Of a stretch of DNA of 64,000 nucleotides, positions 37,186-46,662 are shown piece by piece. Source of the DNA: an uncultured Tenacibaculum sp. Its GTDB lineage: Bacteria > Bacteroidota > Bacteroidia > Flavobacteriales > Flavobacteriaceae. The stretch is taken from assembly GCF_947499065.1 (NCBI RefSeq), contig NZ_CANMMT010000006.1, forward strand, positions 1 to 64,000, read 5' to 3'. The notes beneath the pieces were generated by a model that made no database searches, was not told the DNA's origin, and saw nothing but the letters and a program-made list of their open reading frames with translations. The stretch's first letter is position 1, and each line of letters starts with the position of its first letter. A program made the position numbers and the translations under genes.

Positions 37186-39387
37186 ATGGAGATGCAACAA
37201 TTTTATTACGATAATAAAATCGTAAAAAAGTTCATTTACGCCACGCTACTCTGGGGGATTGTAGGTTTCTCGGTAGGATTGTTGCTGGCTTTTATGTTTT
37301 TATTCCCAAATATTACTGATGGGATTTCATGGTTAAGTTTTGGTCGTTTACGTCCATTACATACCAATGCAGTAATTTTTGCCTTTGTAGGTAATGCAAT
37401 ATTTGCGGGGGTTTATTACTCGTTACAAAGATTGTTAAAAGCCCGTATGGCAAGTAACTTCCTGAGTAATTTTAACTTCTGGGGATGGCAATTAATTATT
37501 GTTGCAGCTGCTATAACATTACCTTTAGGGTATACAACCTCAAAAGAGTATGCAGAATTAGAATGGCCTATTGATATAGCCATTGCTTTAGTATGGGTAG
37601 CTTTTGGTGTTAACATGATTTGGACAATTTTACAAAGAAGACAACGTCACTTATATGTTGCTATTTGGTTCTATTTAGGAACATTTGTAACTGTAGCTGT
37701 ATTACACATTTTTAACAGTTTAGAGTTACCAGTTAGCTTCTTAAAATCATATTCAGTTTATGCAGGAGTTCAAGATGCATTAGTACAATGGTGGTACGGG
37801 CATAATGCCGTAGCATTTTTCTTAACAACACCTTTCTTAGGTTTAATGTATTATTTTGTACCTAAAGCTGCAAATAGACCAGTATATTCATATAGGTTAT
37901 CGATAGTACATTTTTGGTCTTTAATATTCATTTATATCTGGGCAGGACCTCACCACTTATTATATACTTCGTTACCAGATTGGGCTCAAAATTTAGGAGT
38001 TGCGTTTTCAGTAATGTTAATAGCACCATCTTGGGGAGGTATGATTAATGGATTATTAACATTACGTGGAGCATGGGATAAGGTACGTACAGATCCAGTT
38101 TTAAAGTTTATGGTAGTAGCTATTACAGGATATGGTATGGCAACTTTTGAAGGGCCAATGTTATCGCTTAAAAACGTAAATGCAATTGCTCACTTCTCAG
38201 ATTGGATTATTGCCCACGTTCACGTAGGAGCATTAGCATGGAATGGTTTCTTAACATTTGGTATGTTATATTGGTTAATACCAAGAATGTTTAAAACAAA
38301 ATTATATTCTACAGCATTAGCAAATTTCCATTTCTGGATTGGTACTTTAGGTATTATTATGTATGCTTTACCAATGTATGTAGCTGGATTTGTTCAAGCA
38401 TCAATGTGGAAACAGTTTAATCCTGATGGAACTTTAACTTATGGTAACTTCTTAGAAACTGTAAATGAAATTATACCTATGTACTGGATGCGTGCTATTG
38501 GAGGTAGTATGTTCATCCTTGGTGCCATTGTAATGTTATACAATGTTGTAAAAACTGTAAAATCTGGAAGTAATGTAACAGATGAGTTAGCAGAAGCACC
38601 AGCATTAACAAAAGTATCTAAGTACAGAACTAAAGGAGAAACATGGCATACTTGGTTAGAAAGAAAGCCAATCAAATTAACAATTTATGCTACGATAGCA
38701 ATTTTAATAGGTGGTGTTGTACAAATAGTACCAACGTTATTAGTAAAATCTAATATTCCAACAATTACTAGTGTAAAACCATATTCACCATTAGAATTAG
38801 AAGGGCGAGACATCTATATCCGTGAAGGATGTGTGGGATGTCACTCACAAATGATTCGTCCATTCAGATCAGAAGTTGAGCGTTATGGAGAGTATGCAAA
38901 AGCAGGAGAATTTGTATATGATCATCCATTCCTATGGGGGTCAAAACGTACAGGACCAGATTTATTAAGAATAGGAGGTAAATATTCTGATAGTTGGCAC
39001 TTAAATCATATGTATGATCCACAAAGTACTTCACCAGGTTCTATCATGCCAGCTTATAAATGGCTAGTAAGAAATAAATTAGATAAGAGCAGTACTGAAG
39101 GAAAAATGAAAGCTATGGTTAGTTTAGGAGTTCCGTATACTGAAGAAGATATTACGAATGCACAAGCAAGTATGGAAGCTCAAGGTGCTAAGATTCAAGA
39201 GAATTTACACCAAGATCCAGATTTTGCAAAGAATTATGCAGCAGATAAAAAATATGCGGCAGATAATGGACAAACTTTCATAGAGATGAAAGATAGAGAG
39301 ATTGTTGCCTTAATAGCTTATTTACAGCGTTTGGGTACAGATATAAAGGTAAAAGATGTAGAAGATCAATTAAGTGCTAAAAACTAG
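37186..39387 (+). CDS. ccoNO: cbb3-type cytochrome c oxidase, fused CcoN-CcoO
   Basis: 733 codons. Residues 1 to about 480 are the multi-helix catalytic CcoN (heme/CuB histidines in HTN, WWYGHNAV, HVHVGALAWNG). A further helix at about 500 anchors a CcoO-like domain with one heme c site, C549-VG-C552-H553. The fusion of subunits I and II is common in Bacteroidetes. The oxidase reduces O2 with high affinity and pumps protons. An alternative start two codons later is possible. Confidence 0.97.
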   Translation: MEMQQFYYDNKIVKKFIYATLLWGIVGFSVGLLLAFMFLFPNITDGISWLSFGRLRPLHTNAVIFAFVGNAIFAGVYYSLQRLLKARMASNFLSNFNFWGWQLIIVAAAITLPLGYTTSKEYAELEWPIDIAIALVWVAFGVNMIWTILQRRQRHLYVAIWFYLGTFVTVAVLHIFNSLELPVSFLKSYSVYAGVQDALVQWWYGHNAVAFFLTTPFLGLMYYFVPKAANRPVYSYRLSIVHFWSLIFIYIWAGPHHLLYTSLPDWAQNLGVAFSVMLIAPSWGGMINGLLTLRGAWDKVRTDPVLKFMVVAITGYGMATFEGPMLSLKNVNAIAHFSDWIIAHVHVGALAWNGFLTFGMLYWLIPRMFKTKLYSTALANFHFWIGTLGIIMYALPMYVAGFVQASMWKQFNPDGTLTYGNFLETVNEIIPMYWMRAIGGSMFILGAIVMLYNVVKTVKSGSNVTDELAEAPALTKVSKYRTKGETWHTWLERKPIKLTIYATIAILIGGVVQIVPTLLVKSNIPTITSVKPYSPLELEGRDIYIREGCVGCHSQMIRPFRSEVERYGEYAKAGEFVYDHPFLWGSKRTGPDLLRIGGKYSDSWHLNHMYDPQSTSPGSIMPAYKWLVRNKLDKSSTEGKMKAMVSLGVPYTEEDITNAQASMEAQGAKIQENLHQDPDFAKNYAADKKYAADNGQTFIEMKDREIVALIAYLQRLGTDIKVKDVEDQLSAKN

Positions 39388-39392
39388 AAATT

Positions 39393-39560
39393 ATGTTGAA
39401 GTTCGTAAAAAATCACATGGAGACTATTGCAGGTATTGAAATATATCCAATTATCTCGTTAACTATATTCTTTACATTTTTTGTAGTACTGTTTTGGTGG
39501 GTATATACAGCCAAGAAAGATTACATAAGTAAAGTGAGCAATTTACCGTTAAACGATTAA
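39393..39560 (+). CDS. ccoQ: cbb3 oxidase subunit CcoQ-like
   Basis: 55 codons: a short cytoplasmic start, one membrane helix (about 18-40, ending FWWVYTAKKDY) and a short tail. Position between ccoNO and ccoP, size and topology are those of CcoQ, which stabilises the complex in other species. Sequence similarity in this family is low, so the name rests mainly on context. Confidence 0.85.
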   Translation: MLKFVKNHMETIAGIEIYPIISLTIFFTFFVVLFWWVYTAKKDYISKVSNLPLND

Positions 39561-39571
39561 AATAAAAGAAG

Positions 39572-40489
39572 ATGAAAAAATATTTTCAATCAGCAGCATA
39601 TATCACTTTTATAGGAATTACGCTTTTTGCATTGATGATTGCAATAAAGTCGTATGAAAATCCATTTAGCTTGTATGAAAATCCATTAGTATGGATAGCT
39701 ATTGTAGCATTGATTTTAGTAATTCTGATGAAAGAATTAGTAAATATAGTTGCACAACAAAAGGCTGAACAGCTCCAAATGGAAAAGGATGGAGTGAATC
39801 TAGAAGAAGTAGATCATTGGGCTTGGGCTAAGAAATTAATCAATAAATGGACAGAAGCCAAAGCAGTAGAAGAGGAAGAAGAAATAATTCTGGATCATAA
39901 TTATGATGGAATTAAAGAGCTGGATAATAACTTACCGCCATGGTGGTTGTATATGTTCTATGCAACAATCATTTTTGGATGTGTATATTTAGTAAGGTAC
40001 CATATGTTAGGAGCTGATAATCAAGAGATGGAATATGCACAATCTGTTGAGCAAGCTAAAAGAGAGCTAGCAGCTTTTAGGTCAACTTCAAAAGAAGCAG
40101 TAATTGATGCAGAAACTGTAACAGTATTAACATCAGAAAGCGATTTAAATAGAGGAAAAGCTGTTTATAATTTAAACTGTGCTGCCTGTCATATTGCTGA
40201 TGGTGGAGGAGGTATAGGTCCTAACTTAACAGATGAATATTGGATTTTAGGTGGTGGAATTAAGAATGTGTTCAACACTATTACCAATGGAGGTAGAGAT
40301 GGAAAAGGAATGGTTGCTTGGGGTAAAACATTAAAACCAAAAGACATTCAAAAGGTTGCTAGTTATATTTTGAAATTTCAAGGTACAACACCAGCAAAAC
40401 CTAAAGCTCCTCAAGGAGAAAAATATGTAGAAGAAGGAACAACTGCTGAGGTAAAAGTAGAAGAACAAGCAAAAGACAGTATACAGTAA
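39572..40489 (+). CDS. ccoP: cbb3-type cytochrome c oxidase subunit CcoP (one heme c)
   Basis: 305 codons. Two N-terminal helices (about 10-25 and 39-55), a charged loop, then the classic CcoP anchor PPWWLYMFYATIIFG (about 128-147), then one cytochrome c domain with C203-AA-C206-H207 and a later Met (GMVAWG). Proteobacterial CcoP has two CxxCH sites, but only one is present here. The tail is Lys/Pro/Glu-rich. Confidence 0.94.
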   Translation: MKKYFQSAAYITFIGITLFALMIAIKSYENPFSLYENPLVWIAIVALILVILMKELVNIVAQQKAEQLQMEKDGVNLEEVDHWAWAKKLINKWTEAKAVEEEEEIILDHNYDGIKELDNNLPPWWLYMFYATIIFGCVYLVRYHMLGADNQEMEYAQSVEQAKRELAAFRSTSKEAVIDAETVTVLTSESDLNRGKAVYNLNCAACHIADGGGGIGPNLTDEYWILGGGIKNVFNTITNGGRDGKGMVAWGKTLKPKDIQKVASYILKFQGTTPAKPKAPQGEKYVEEGTTAEVKVEEQAKDSIQ

Positions 40490-40531
40490 AATAATACTCT
40501 TAATAACAAATTTGGTTTTTAATTGGAGAAA

Positions 40532-41953
40532 ATGGAGACACCCAAGAACGAACAATTTAGAGATAGTATTGGTACCATCAACGAAGAAGGTAAGCGTTCT
40601 TGGGTATATCCTAAGAAACCAAGTGGTAGGTTTTATAAATACAGAACCTATGTGAGTTATTTTTTACTAGCATTTTTATTGCTAGCTCCATTTATAAAAA
40701 TTAAAGGAAATCAGTTTTTACTATTTAATGTACTAGAGCGTAGGTTTAATATTTTCGGATTTCCATTTTGGCCACAAGACTTTCATTTGTTGGTGGTTTC
40801 AATGATAATTGGAGTTGTATTTATAATACTTTTTACAGTAGTTTTTGGGCGTATTTTTTGTGGATGGATTTGTCCACAGACCATTTTCTTAGAAATGGTT
40901 TTTAGAAAAATAGAATATTGGATTGAAGGAGATAGAGGAAAACAAATACGTTTAGAAAAACAAGCATGGAATGCTGAGAAAATTAAAAAGAGAGTTTTAA
41001 AGTGGTTCATCTTTTTTATTATCTCATTTATAATAGCAAATGTTTTTTTAGCTTATCTGATAGGAGGAGATACTGTTATAGATTATGTAACAGGCAATCC
41101 ATTTGATAATATTAGAACACTTATTTCGCTATTAATTTTTACAGGAGTATTCTACTTCATCTTTGCTTGGTTCAGAGAACAAGTGTGTATCATCGCTTGT
41201 CCCTATGGTAGGTTACAAGGAGTTTTATTAGATAACAAAACTATTAATGTAGCATATGATCATGTTCGAGGAGAAGGTGAGAAAGGAAGAGGGAAATTTA
41301 AGAAAAAAGAAGATAGAGCAGCATCTGGAAAAGGAGATTGTATTGATTGTTTCCAATGTGTAAATGTATGTCCAACAGGAATTGATATCCGAAATGGAAC
41401 ACAGTTAGAGTGTGTAAACTGTACAGCTTGTATAGATGAATGTGATCACATGATGGAAAAGGTGGGATTACCAAAAGGACTTATTCGTTATGCAAGTGAA
41501 GAGAATATAGTGAAGAAAGCTCCTTTTAAGTTTTCAGCAAGAATGAAAGGGTATTCTGCAGTATTGGGAATTTTAATAGCGGTTTTAATAGGAATGTTGT
41601 TTTTAAGGAACGATGTTGAAGCTACTATTTTAAGATTACCAGGACAGTTATATCAGCATAAAGAGAATGGAGTTATTAGTAATATTTACACATACAAAGT
41701 AATTAATAAAACAACAAAACAGATTGATGATGTTAGTTATAAGTTACTATCTCATAAAGGAAAAATAGAAACGGTAACACATCAAAATTTTGAAGTTCCA
41801 AAGCAAGGATTAGCCGAAGGAACACTATTTATAGAATTGCATCAATCTGAAATGAAAAAAGAAAAGGTAACACTAAAAATAGGAGTGTTTAGTGGAGATA
41901 AATTAATAGAAACCACTAAAACAAATTTTTTAGGACCAAGAAGTTATAGATAA
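40532..41953 (+). CDS. ccoG: Cytochrome c oxidase accessory protein CcoG/FixG
   Basis: 473 codons from the ATG at 40532. A TTG at 40523 in the same frame is less likely. Several membrane helices flank two ferredoxin-like [4Fe-4S] motifs: C270-x2-C273-x2-C276-x3-C280 and C294-x2-C297-x2-C300-x3-C304. CcoG is reported to reduce Cu(II) to Cu(I) for CuB assembly. A C-terminal IgG-like domain (FixG_C) completes it. Confidence 0.95.
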   Translation: METPKNEQFRDSIGTINEEGKRSWVYPKKPSGRFYKYRTYVSYFLLAFLLLAPFIKIKGNQFLLFNVLERRFNIFGFPFWPQDFHLLVVSMIIGVVFIILFTVVFGRIFCGWICPQTIFLEMVFRKIEYWIEGDRGKQIRLEKQAWNAEKIKKRVLKWFIFFIISFIIANVFLAYLIGGDTVIDYVTGNPFDNIRTLISLLIFTGVFYFIFAWFREQVCIIACPYGRLQGVLLDNKTINVAYDHVRGEGEKGRGKFKKKEDRAASGKGDCIDCFQCVNVCPTGIDIRNGTQLECVNCTACIDECDHMMEKVGLPKGLIRYASEENIVKKAPFKFSARMKGYSAVLGILIAVLIGMLFLRNDVEATILRLPGQLYQHKENGVISNIYTYKVINKTTKQIDDVSYKLLSHKGKIETVTHQNFEVPKQGLAEGTLFIELHQSEMKKEKVTLKIGVFSGDKLIETTKTNFLGPRSYR

Positions 41954-41994
41954 TAATAACGTCATTGGGAACAATGACACTAAAAACAATAAAA

Positions 41995-42441
41995 ATGAAA
42001 CTAAACTGGGGCACGGGCATAGTAATCGCAATTATTGGATTTATAGGTTTTATCATGTATTTCGTAATAACCATGAGTACAGGAAAAAGTTATAATCACG
42101 ATTTGGTATCTGATAAATATTATCAAAAAGAATTAGCATATCAAAACAGTATAAATGCGACAAAGAATGCGAAAGCATTAAAAGAGAATGTAAGAGTTGA
42201 AAAGAAAAAAGAAGGATTAAAAATCTATTTTCCAACAGAATTTAATCCTAAGGATATAACAGGAAAAGTGTTCCTATATAGACCATCTAATAAGCAACTG
42301 GATTTTGAAATGCCTATTTCACTTTCCAATACATATTTGCTCGTGCCTGAGAAACGTTTGTTAGGTGGTCGCTGGAACATAACTGTTTCCTGGAACTGCA
42401 AAAATAAAGATTATTTATATCAGAAAGAACTAATTTACTAA
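41995..42441 (+). CDS. ccoH: FixH/CcoH family protein
   Basis: 148 codons from the ATG at 41995. Earlier in-frame starts at 41965 (TTG) and 41974 would put charged residues before the membrane helix. One N-terminal helix (WGTGIVIAIIGFIGFIMYFV) and a periplasmic beta-rich domain (FYPTEFNPKD..., WNITVSW) fit FixH/CcoH, which stabilises cbb3 assembly. Its stop overlaps the next start (TAATG). Confidence 0.88.
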   Translation: MKLNWGTGIVIAIIGFIGFIMYFVITMSTGKSYNHDLVSDKYYQKELAYQNSINATKNAKALKENVRVEKKKEGLKIYFPTEFNPKDITGKVFLYRPSNKQLDFEMPISLSNTYLLVPEKRLLGGRWNITVSWNCKNKDYLYQKELIY

Positions 42442-43139
42442 TGCTTATTTCTGCAATCATATTAGGTTTATTGGGAAGCTTTCACTGCATAGGCATGTGT
42501 GGTCCAATTGCTTTTATGTTACCTGTAGATAGGACTAATAAAGTAAAACAGTTTTTTCAAATTACAAGTTATCATTTTGGAAGACTATTTACCTATAGCC
42601 TAATAGGTTTGTTGTTTGGTTTTTTGGGAAAAGGATTTTATTTCTTCGGCTTTCAACAACAACTTTCTATTGTTGTTGGTATTGTAATGATTTTGATAAT
42701 TTTACTTCCCAAAACCTTCCAAAAATATAATTTTTCAAAACCAATAAGTAGATTGGTTATGAAAGTAAAATCGGCTTTAGGAAAAGAACTTAAAAAGAAA
42801 GGAAATGATACTTTTTTTACCATAGGTTTTTTAAATGGATTTCTTCCATGTGGATTGGTTTATATGGCTGTTTTTGGAGCTTTAACTACTACAAGTTCAC
42901 TTTCTGGAAGCTTATATATGTTTCTTTTCGGATTAGGAACTATACCTTTAATGACTACAATGGTATATATAGGGAATTTTGCCAACGTACTTGTTCGAAA
43001 AAGAATTCAACAAGCTATTCCTTACGTGGTTGTTTTTATTGGAGTATTATTTGTTTTAAGAGGTTTAGGACTTGGAATACCTTATGTTTCTCCATTGCCA
43101 GTCAATGAAATAGTGTCATCTGTAAAAGGTTGTCATTAA
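42441..43139 (+). CDS. Sulfite exporter TauE/SafE-family (UreH-like) membrane protein
   Basis: 232 codons, about six membrane helices. N-terminal SFHCIGMCGP and mid-protein GFLPCGLVYMA are the paired Cys motifs of the UreH/DsbD-like branch of the TauE/SafE annotation. In this position at the end of cco operons such proteins are thought to handle copper or electrons for oxidase assembly rather than export sulfite (inference from context). Confidence 0.82.
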   Translation: MLISAIILGLLGSFHCIGMCGPIAFMLPVDRTNKVKQFFQITSYHFGRLFTYSLIGLLFGFLGKGFYFFGFQQQLSIVVGIVMILIILLPKTFQKYNFSKPISRLVMKVKSALGKELKKKGNDTFFTIGFLNGFLPCGLVYMAVFGALTTTSSLSGSLYMFLFGLGTIPLMTTMVYIGNFANVLVRKRIQQAIPYVVVFIGVLFVLRGLGLGIPYVSPLPVNEIVSSVKGCH

Positions 43140-43149
43140 AAACTATACA

Positions 43150-43161
43150 TGATAAAAATCA
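43150..43161 (+). promoter_or_regulatory. FNR-like site upstream of uspA
   Basis: TGAT-AAAA-ATCA, a perfect TGATN4ATCA palindrome centred at 43155.5, in the 83-bp gap. A -7-like element, TAATTTAG (one mismatch from TAnnTTTG, 43185-43192), is centred exactly 33 bp downstream, as at ccoI and cco. Confidence 0.7.
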
Positions 43162-43222
43162 TAATTTTCTTGGTGTATGTTTTGTAATTTAGATATGAAG
43201 TTAAACCTTAAATATCTTACTT

Positions 43223-44056
43223 ATGAAAAAAATAATTGTACCAGTTGATTTTTCAAATCATTCAGAATATGCCCTAGAAACAGCTTCTTTTTTAGCAAAA
43301 CAAGCAAATGCAGAAATTATAGTTGTACACATGTTAGAATTGTCTAATGCTATCGTTAGTAAGTCGGAAAGTTATGCTCAAAATGAAACCTTCTTTTATT
43401 TAAAATTGGCAGAAAAAAAGTTTCACAATTTTTTACAAAAAGATTATTTAAAAGGCATAAAAGTAACACCAATAATAAAGCATTTTAAAATTTTTAGCGA
43501 GTTAGATCAATTAGCGAGAGAAGAAGATGTAGACTTAATTGTAATGGGATCTAGAGGAGCAAGTGGATTAAAAGAAATGTTCATAGGTTCTAATACAGAA
43601 AAAGTAATACGTTATGCACATGTACCAGTATTGGTTATTAAAGAAAAACCAATAGTAGAGAATATTGAAAAAGTAGTTTTTGCTTGTGATTTCTCTGACG
43701 ATGATATAGCTCCATTACTAAGAGCAAAGTTGTTTTTTGAAGATTTAGATACTAAAATAGATTTAGTATATGTACAAACTCCTTCAACTAAGTTTAAAAG
43801 TACTTCAGAGTTAAAAGAAAAGATTCAGGGATTTTTAGATAAATTAGGAGAAGTAAGTTTTAGTAAAGAACAAATTCATATTGTATCAGATTATACTGTA
43901 GAAGATGGTTTACGTTACTATGTGAATGCAAATGATGTAGAAATGTTAGTTATTGCTACAAAAGGAAGAAAAGGAATGGCTCGTTTCTTTGAAGGAAGCA
44001 TAACAGAAGATGTAGCTAATCATAGTAGTTTTCCGTTACTAACCTTTAAAATATAA
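43223..44056 (+). CDS. Universal stress protein, two Usp domains
   Basis: 277 codons, two tandem UspA folds. The first ends in VDLIVMGSRGASGLKEMFIGSNTEKVIRYAHVPVLV, whose GSRG...GS is an ATP-binding motif. The second has LVIATKGRKGMARFFEGSITEDV. Usp proteins aid survival under oxygen limitation or starvation. The FNR-like promoter makes it the likely downstream partner of the respiratory genes. Confidence 0.93.
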   Translation: MKKIIVPVDFSNHSEYALETASFLAKQANAEIIVVHMLELSNAIVSKSESYAQNETFFYLKLAEKKFHNFLQKDYLKGIKVTPIIKHFKIFSELDQLAREEDVDLIVMGSRGASGLKEMFIGSNTEKVIRYAHVPVLVIKEKPIVENIEKVVFACDFSDDDIAPLLRAKLFFEDLDTKIDLVYVQTPSTKFKSTSELKEKIQGFLDKLGEVSFSKEQIHIVSDYTVEDGLRYYVNANDVEMLVIATKGRKGMARFFEGSITEDVANHSSFPLLTFKI

Positions 44057-44063
44057 AAGAAGA

Positions 44064-44093
44064 AAAGTTAGCCTTTAATAGGCTAACTTTTTT
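44064..44093. terminator. Bidirectional terminator
   Basis: AAAGTTAGCC and GGCTAACTTT form a 10-bp stem with a 7-nt loop and a T run, between the convergent uspA and outer-membrane receptor genes. Confidence 0.85.
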
Positions 44094-44104
44094 ATTTAAA
44101 GTAT

Positions 44105-46477
44105 TTAAAATCTTTTCTGACCAGAAAATTCCATAGCTTCTCCTTTACCAAAACCGAAGCTAATTCCTAAGGTAACAAAACGTCCTCTTTGACTAAAGGC
44201 AGTTCTGTTAAAGTTATTTTGAACAGTTACTTCTTCGTAGTTTCTTGAAGCAAATACATCACGAACACTTAAACTAGCATTTAGTCGACCTTTTAGCATT
44301 TTTTTACGAATACCTAAATCCATAAAAAGATTATCAGATATGGTACTTTGAGCAGTTTTAAATTTAGAACGATAATTTCCTGTAGCTTCTAAAGTAAATC
44401 CAGCAGGAAACTTAATTTTACCAGTTCCTCTTAAGCTCCATCTATTTCCTGTGAAATCAAAATTATTGTTTAATAATTGTCCTTTCCTTACAAAAGTATT
44501 GTAGTTAAAATCTGACGTAAAACTAAACCAAGAAATAGGAGAATATTTAGTATTTACTTCTATACCTGTAGCACGATTAGTACCAATGTTTTGAGGTTGA
44601 GAAGTTGTTACGTTGTTATTAATTGTGGTGATGTCTTCAATTACATCAGTTGTTGCTCTATGGTATATTCCTGCATTAATAGATGCTTTTGATAATTTAT
44701 AAATAGTGGTTATTTCAAAAGAATCGGTAAATTCAGGAGTTAAATTAGGGTTTCCAACATTAAGATTAAAGTTATCTCTAAAAGAAACAAAAGGATTTAA
44801 ATCCCATAAACTAGGTCTAAAAATACGTTTAGAATATCCAGCTTGTAATGATAAATCATCATTTATTTTGTAGGAACTATGAAAGCTAGGGAATAGGTTG
44901 CTATAGTTTTGTTTATTGTTCTGATTTGTGGTAATTAACTTTGTAGTAAGGTTCGTTGTTTCTAAACGTAAACCTCCTTTTAATCCCCAAGTATCATTTT
45001 CATAGGCAAAAGTAGCATAAGTACCTAAAACCCCTTGGTTATAATCAAATACGTTGCTAAATCCAGTGTTGGTAACCCAATTGTTATTGATAAAATCACG
45101 AACGGTATAAGTATTGGTTACTTTGTCTAATAAATATTGAGCTCCGATTTCTAAGATATAGTTATCGCGAATAGGACGTGTATAATCTAATTTGAAAGTA
45201 TATTCATTTTGAGCAAAGTTAGTTTTTGCTTCCTGAATAGCATTAGTCATACTACCTATAAGCACATTATTATTAAAGTTTGAAATTTTATCTTTAGAGA
45301 AAGAAGTACCTAAAGCACTAAATAATAAATTATGTTTTTTATAATCTGTGAAATCCTTTTTATATTGTAATTCATATTCCCATTTAGGATTTGTAGCTCT
45401 AGTGTCTTCTAATCGATTCCAAGAATCGGTAGTAGCCAAAGAAGCATCTTGTAAATTGTAAAGTTGACTTGCACTTTCTTTTTCATTTTCGAAAGCATAA
45501 TGACCAGATAAGGTAAGAATATTATGTTCGTTGATATGATAATCAGTACCTAAAATTAGGTTAAAGAAGTTTTCGTTTTTATCACTGTCGCTAGTGGTAC
45601 TTAATCGAGTATTGCTTGTAGTATTAGTACTAGAACTATTTCCTTCTCTAGGAAAAGTACGTCTACCATAAGCTATTTGGCTAAATAAGTTGAATTTTTC
45701 AGTACGTCTATTTAAACTTAAACCTAAACTATGATTATTAGGAATACCAGTATTTAAAGATATCGAACCATTTAATCCTTTTTTTTCTGATTTTTTTAAA
45801 ATGATGTTTAAAATTCCACTAGTTCCAGAAGCGTCATATTTTGCAGAAGGATTGGTAATTACCTCAATACTTTCAATCATATCAGCAGTAATACTTCCTA
45901 AAGCATTTCCTTCTTCACTAGCTAAAACAGATGGCTTTCCATTTATAAGTATTTGCACTCCTTGACTACCTCGTAAGCTAATTTGTCCTTCGATGTTAAC
46001 TGTTACAGAAGGAACATTATTTAATACTTCTAAAGCACTAGCTCCTGTACTACTTAAATCTTTACCAACATTAAAAACACGTTTGTCTAATTTAAAAACA
46101 GTTTGAGATTTTTCAGCACGAACAATAACTTCGTCTAGTTTATCAGAGTCTTCTTCTAAAGTAATGGTTGGTAGTTTAATAATTGAAGCATTACGATTAA
46201 ATTGAGTTATTTTTTTTGTTTTGAAACCAATAAAACGAGCTTCTATATAAAAATTAGAAGCGGTTGTTTTTAAACTAAAAGCTCCAGTTTCATCGGTAGT
46301 AGTACCAGAAATAGGAGTATTCTTTGTAGAGTCCATTACAATTACAGTAACAAACTCAAGAGGTAATTGGTTATTACTTTCTATAACTTTTCCATTAATT
46401 GTTTTGGTATCTGTTTGCCCATATGTTTTTGAAAAAGCGAAAACCAATAAGCATAGGAGTATTCCAAATTGTTTCAT
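44105..46477 (-). CDS. TonB-dependent receptor-like outer membrane protein
   Basis: 790 codons. Signal peptide ending SKTYGQ, an N-terminal carboxypeptidase-regulatory-like beta domain (NGKVIESNNQLPLEFVTV...DETGAFSLKT), a plug domain (SSTGASALEVLNNVPSV...IRLRGSQ-type residues) and a beta-barrel with Tyr/Asn-rich strands. This is the outer-membrane-beta-barrel family branch (Pfam OMP_b-brl_3) that often carries no SusD partner. It diverges from a LytS/LytTR pair that probably controls it. Confidence 0.9.
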   Translation of the reverse strand: MKQFGILLCLLVFAFSKTYGQTDTKTINGKVIESNNQLPLEFVTVIVMDSTKNTPISGTTTDETGAFSLKTTASNFYIEARFIGFKTKKITQFNRNASIIKLPTITLEEDSDKLDEVIVRAEKSQTVFKLDKRVFNVGKDLSSTGASALEVLNNVPSVTVNIEGQISLRGSQGVQILINGKPSVLASEEGNALGSITADMIESIEVITNPSAKYDASGTSGILNIILKKSEKKGLNGSISLNTGIPNNHSLGLSLNRRTEKFNLFSQIAYGRRTFPREGNSSSTNTTSNTRLSTTSDSDKNENFFNLILGTDYHINEHNILTLSGHYAFENEKESASQLYNLQDASLATTDSWNRLEDTRATNPKWEYELQYKKDFTDYKKHNLLFSALGTSFSKDKISNFNNNVLIGSMTNAIQEAKTNFAQNEYTFKLDYTRPIRDNYILEIGAQYLLDKVTNTYTVRDFINNNWVTNTGFSNVFDYNQGVLGTYATFAYENDTWGLKGGLRLETTNLTTKLITTNQNNKQNYSNLFPSFHSSYKINDDLSLQAGYSKRIFRPSLWDLNPFVSFRDNFNLNVGNPNLTPEFTDSFEITTIYKLSKASINAGIYHRATTDVIEDITTINNNVTTSQPQNIGTNRATGIEVNTKYSPISWFSFTSDFNYNTFVRKGQLLNNNFDFTGNRWSLRGTGKIKFPAGFTLEATGNYRSKFKTAQSTISDNLFMDLGIRKKMLKGRLNASLSVRDVFASRNYEEVTVQNNFNRTAFSQRGRFVTLGISFGFGKGEAMEFSGQKRF

Positions 46478-46539
46478 GATTTGTATTTTAAACTTTAGAA
46501 TAGCAAATTTTCAAAGAAACAGGTAGTATGAAAAATAAA

Positions 46540-46614
46540 ATCGGTAAACAACCAATACTAACCTCTAAACAACTTAGGTATTGATATTTTTTATATTTTG
46601 TTGTTTATCGGTAA
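46540..46614. promoter_or_regulatory. Dyad-rich receptor/LytS intergenic region
   Basis: Nested inverted repeats: GGTAAACAAC (46543-46552) with GTTGTTTATC (46600-46609), and CAATAC (46553-46558) with GTATTG (46578-46583). ATCGGTAA occurs twice in direct orientation (46540-46547, 46607-46614). This is a candidate operator for the adjacent LytTR regulator. The motifs are seen, but the binding is inferred. Confidence 0.45.
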
Positions 46615-46662
46615 TATTTAACCGTTTATAGGAAACTTGTATGTAACTATATGAGATTCATT

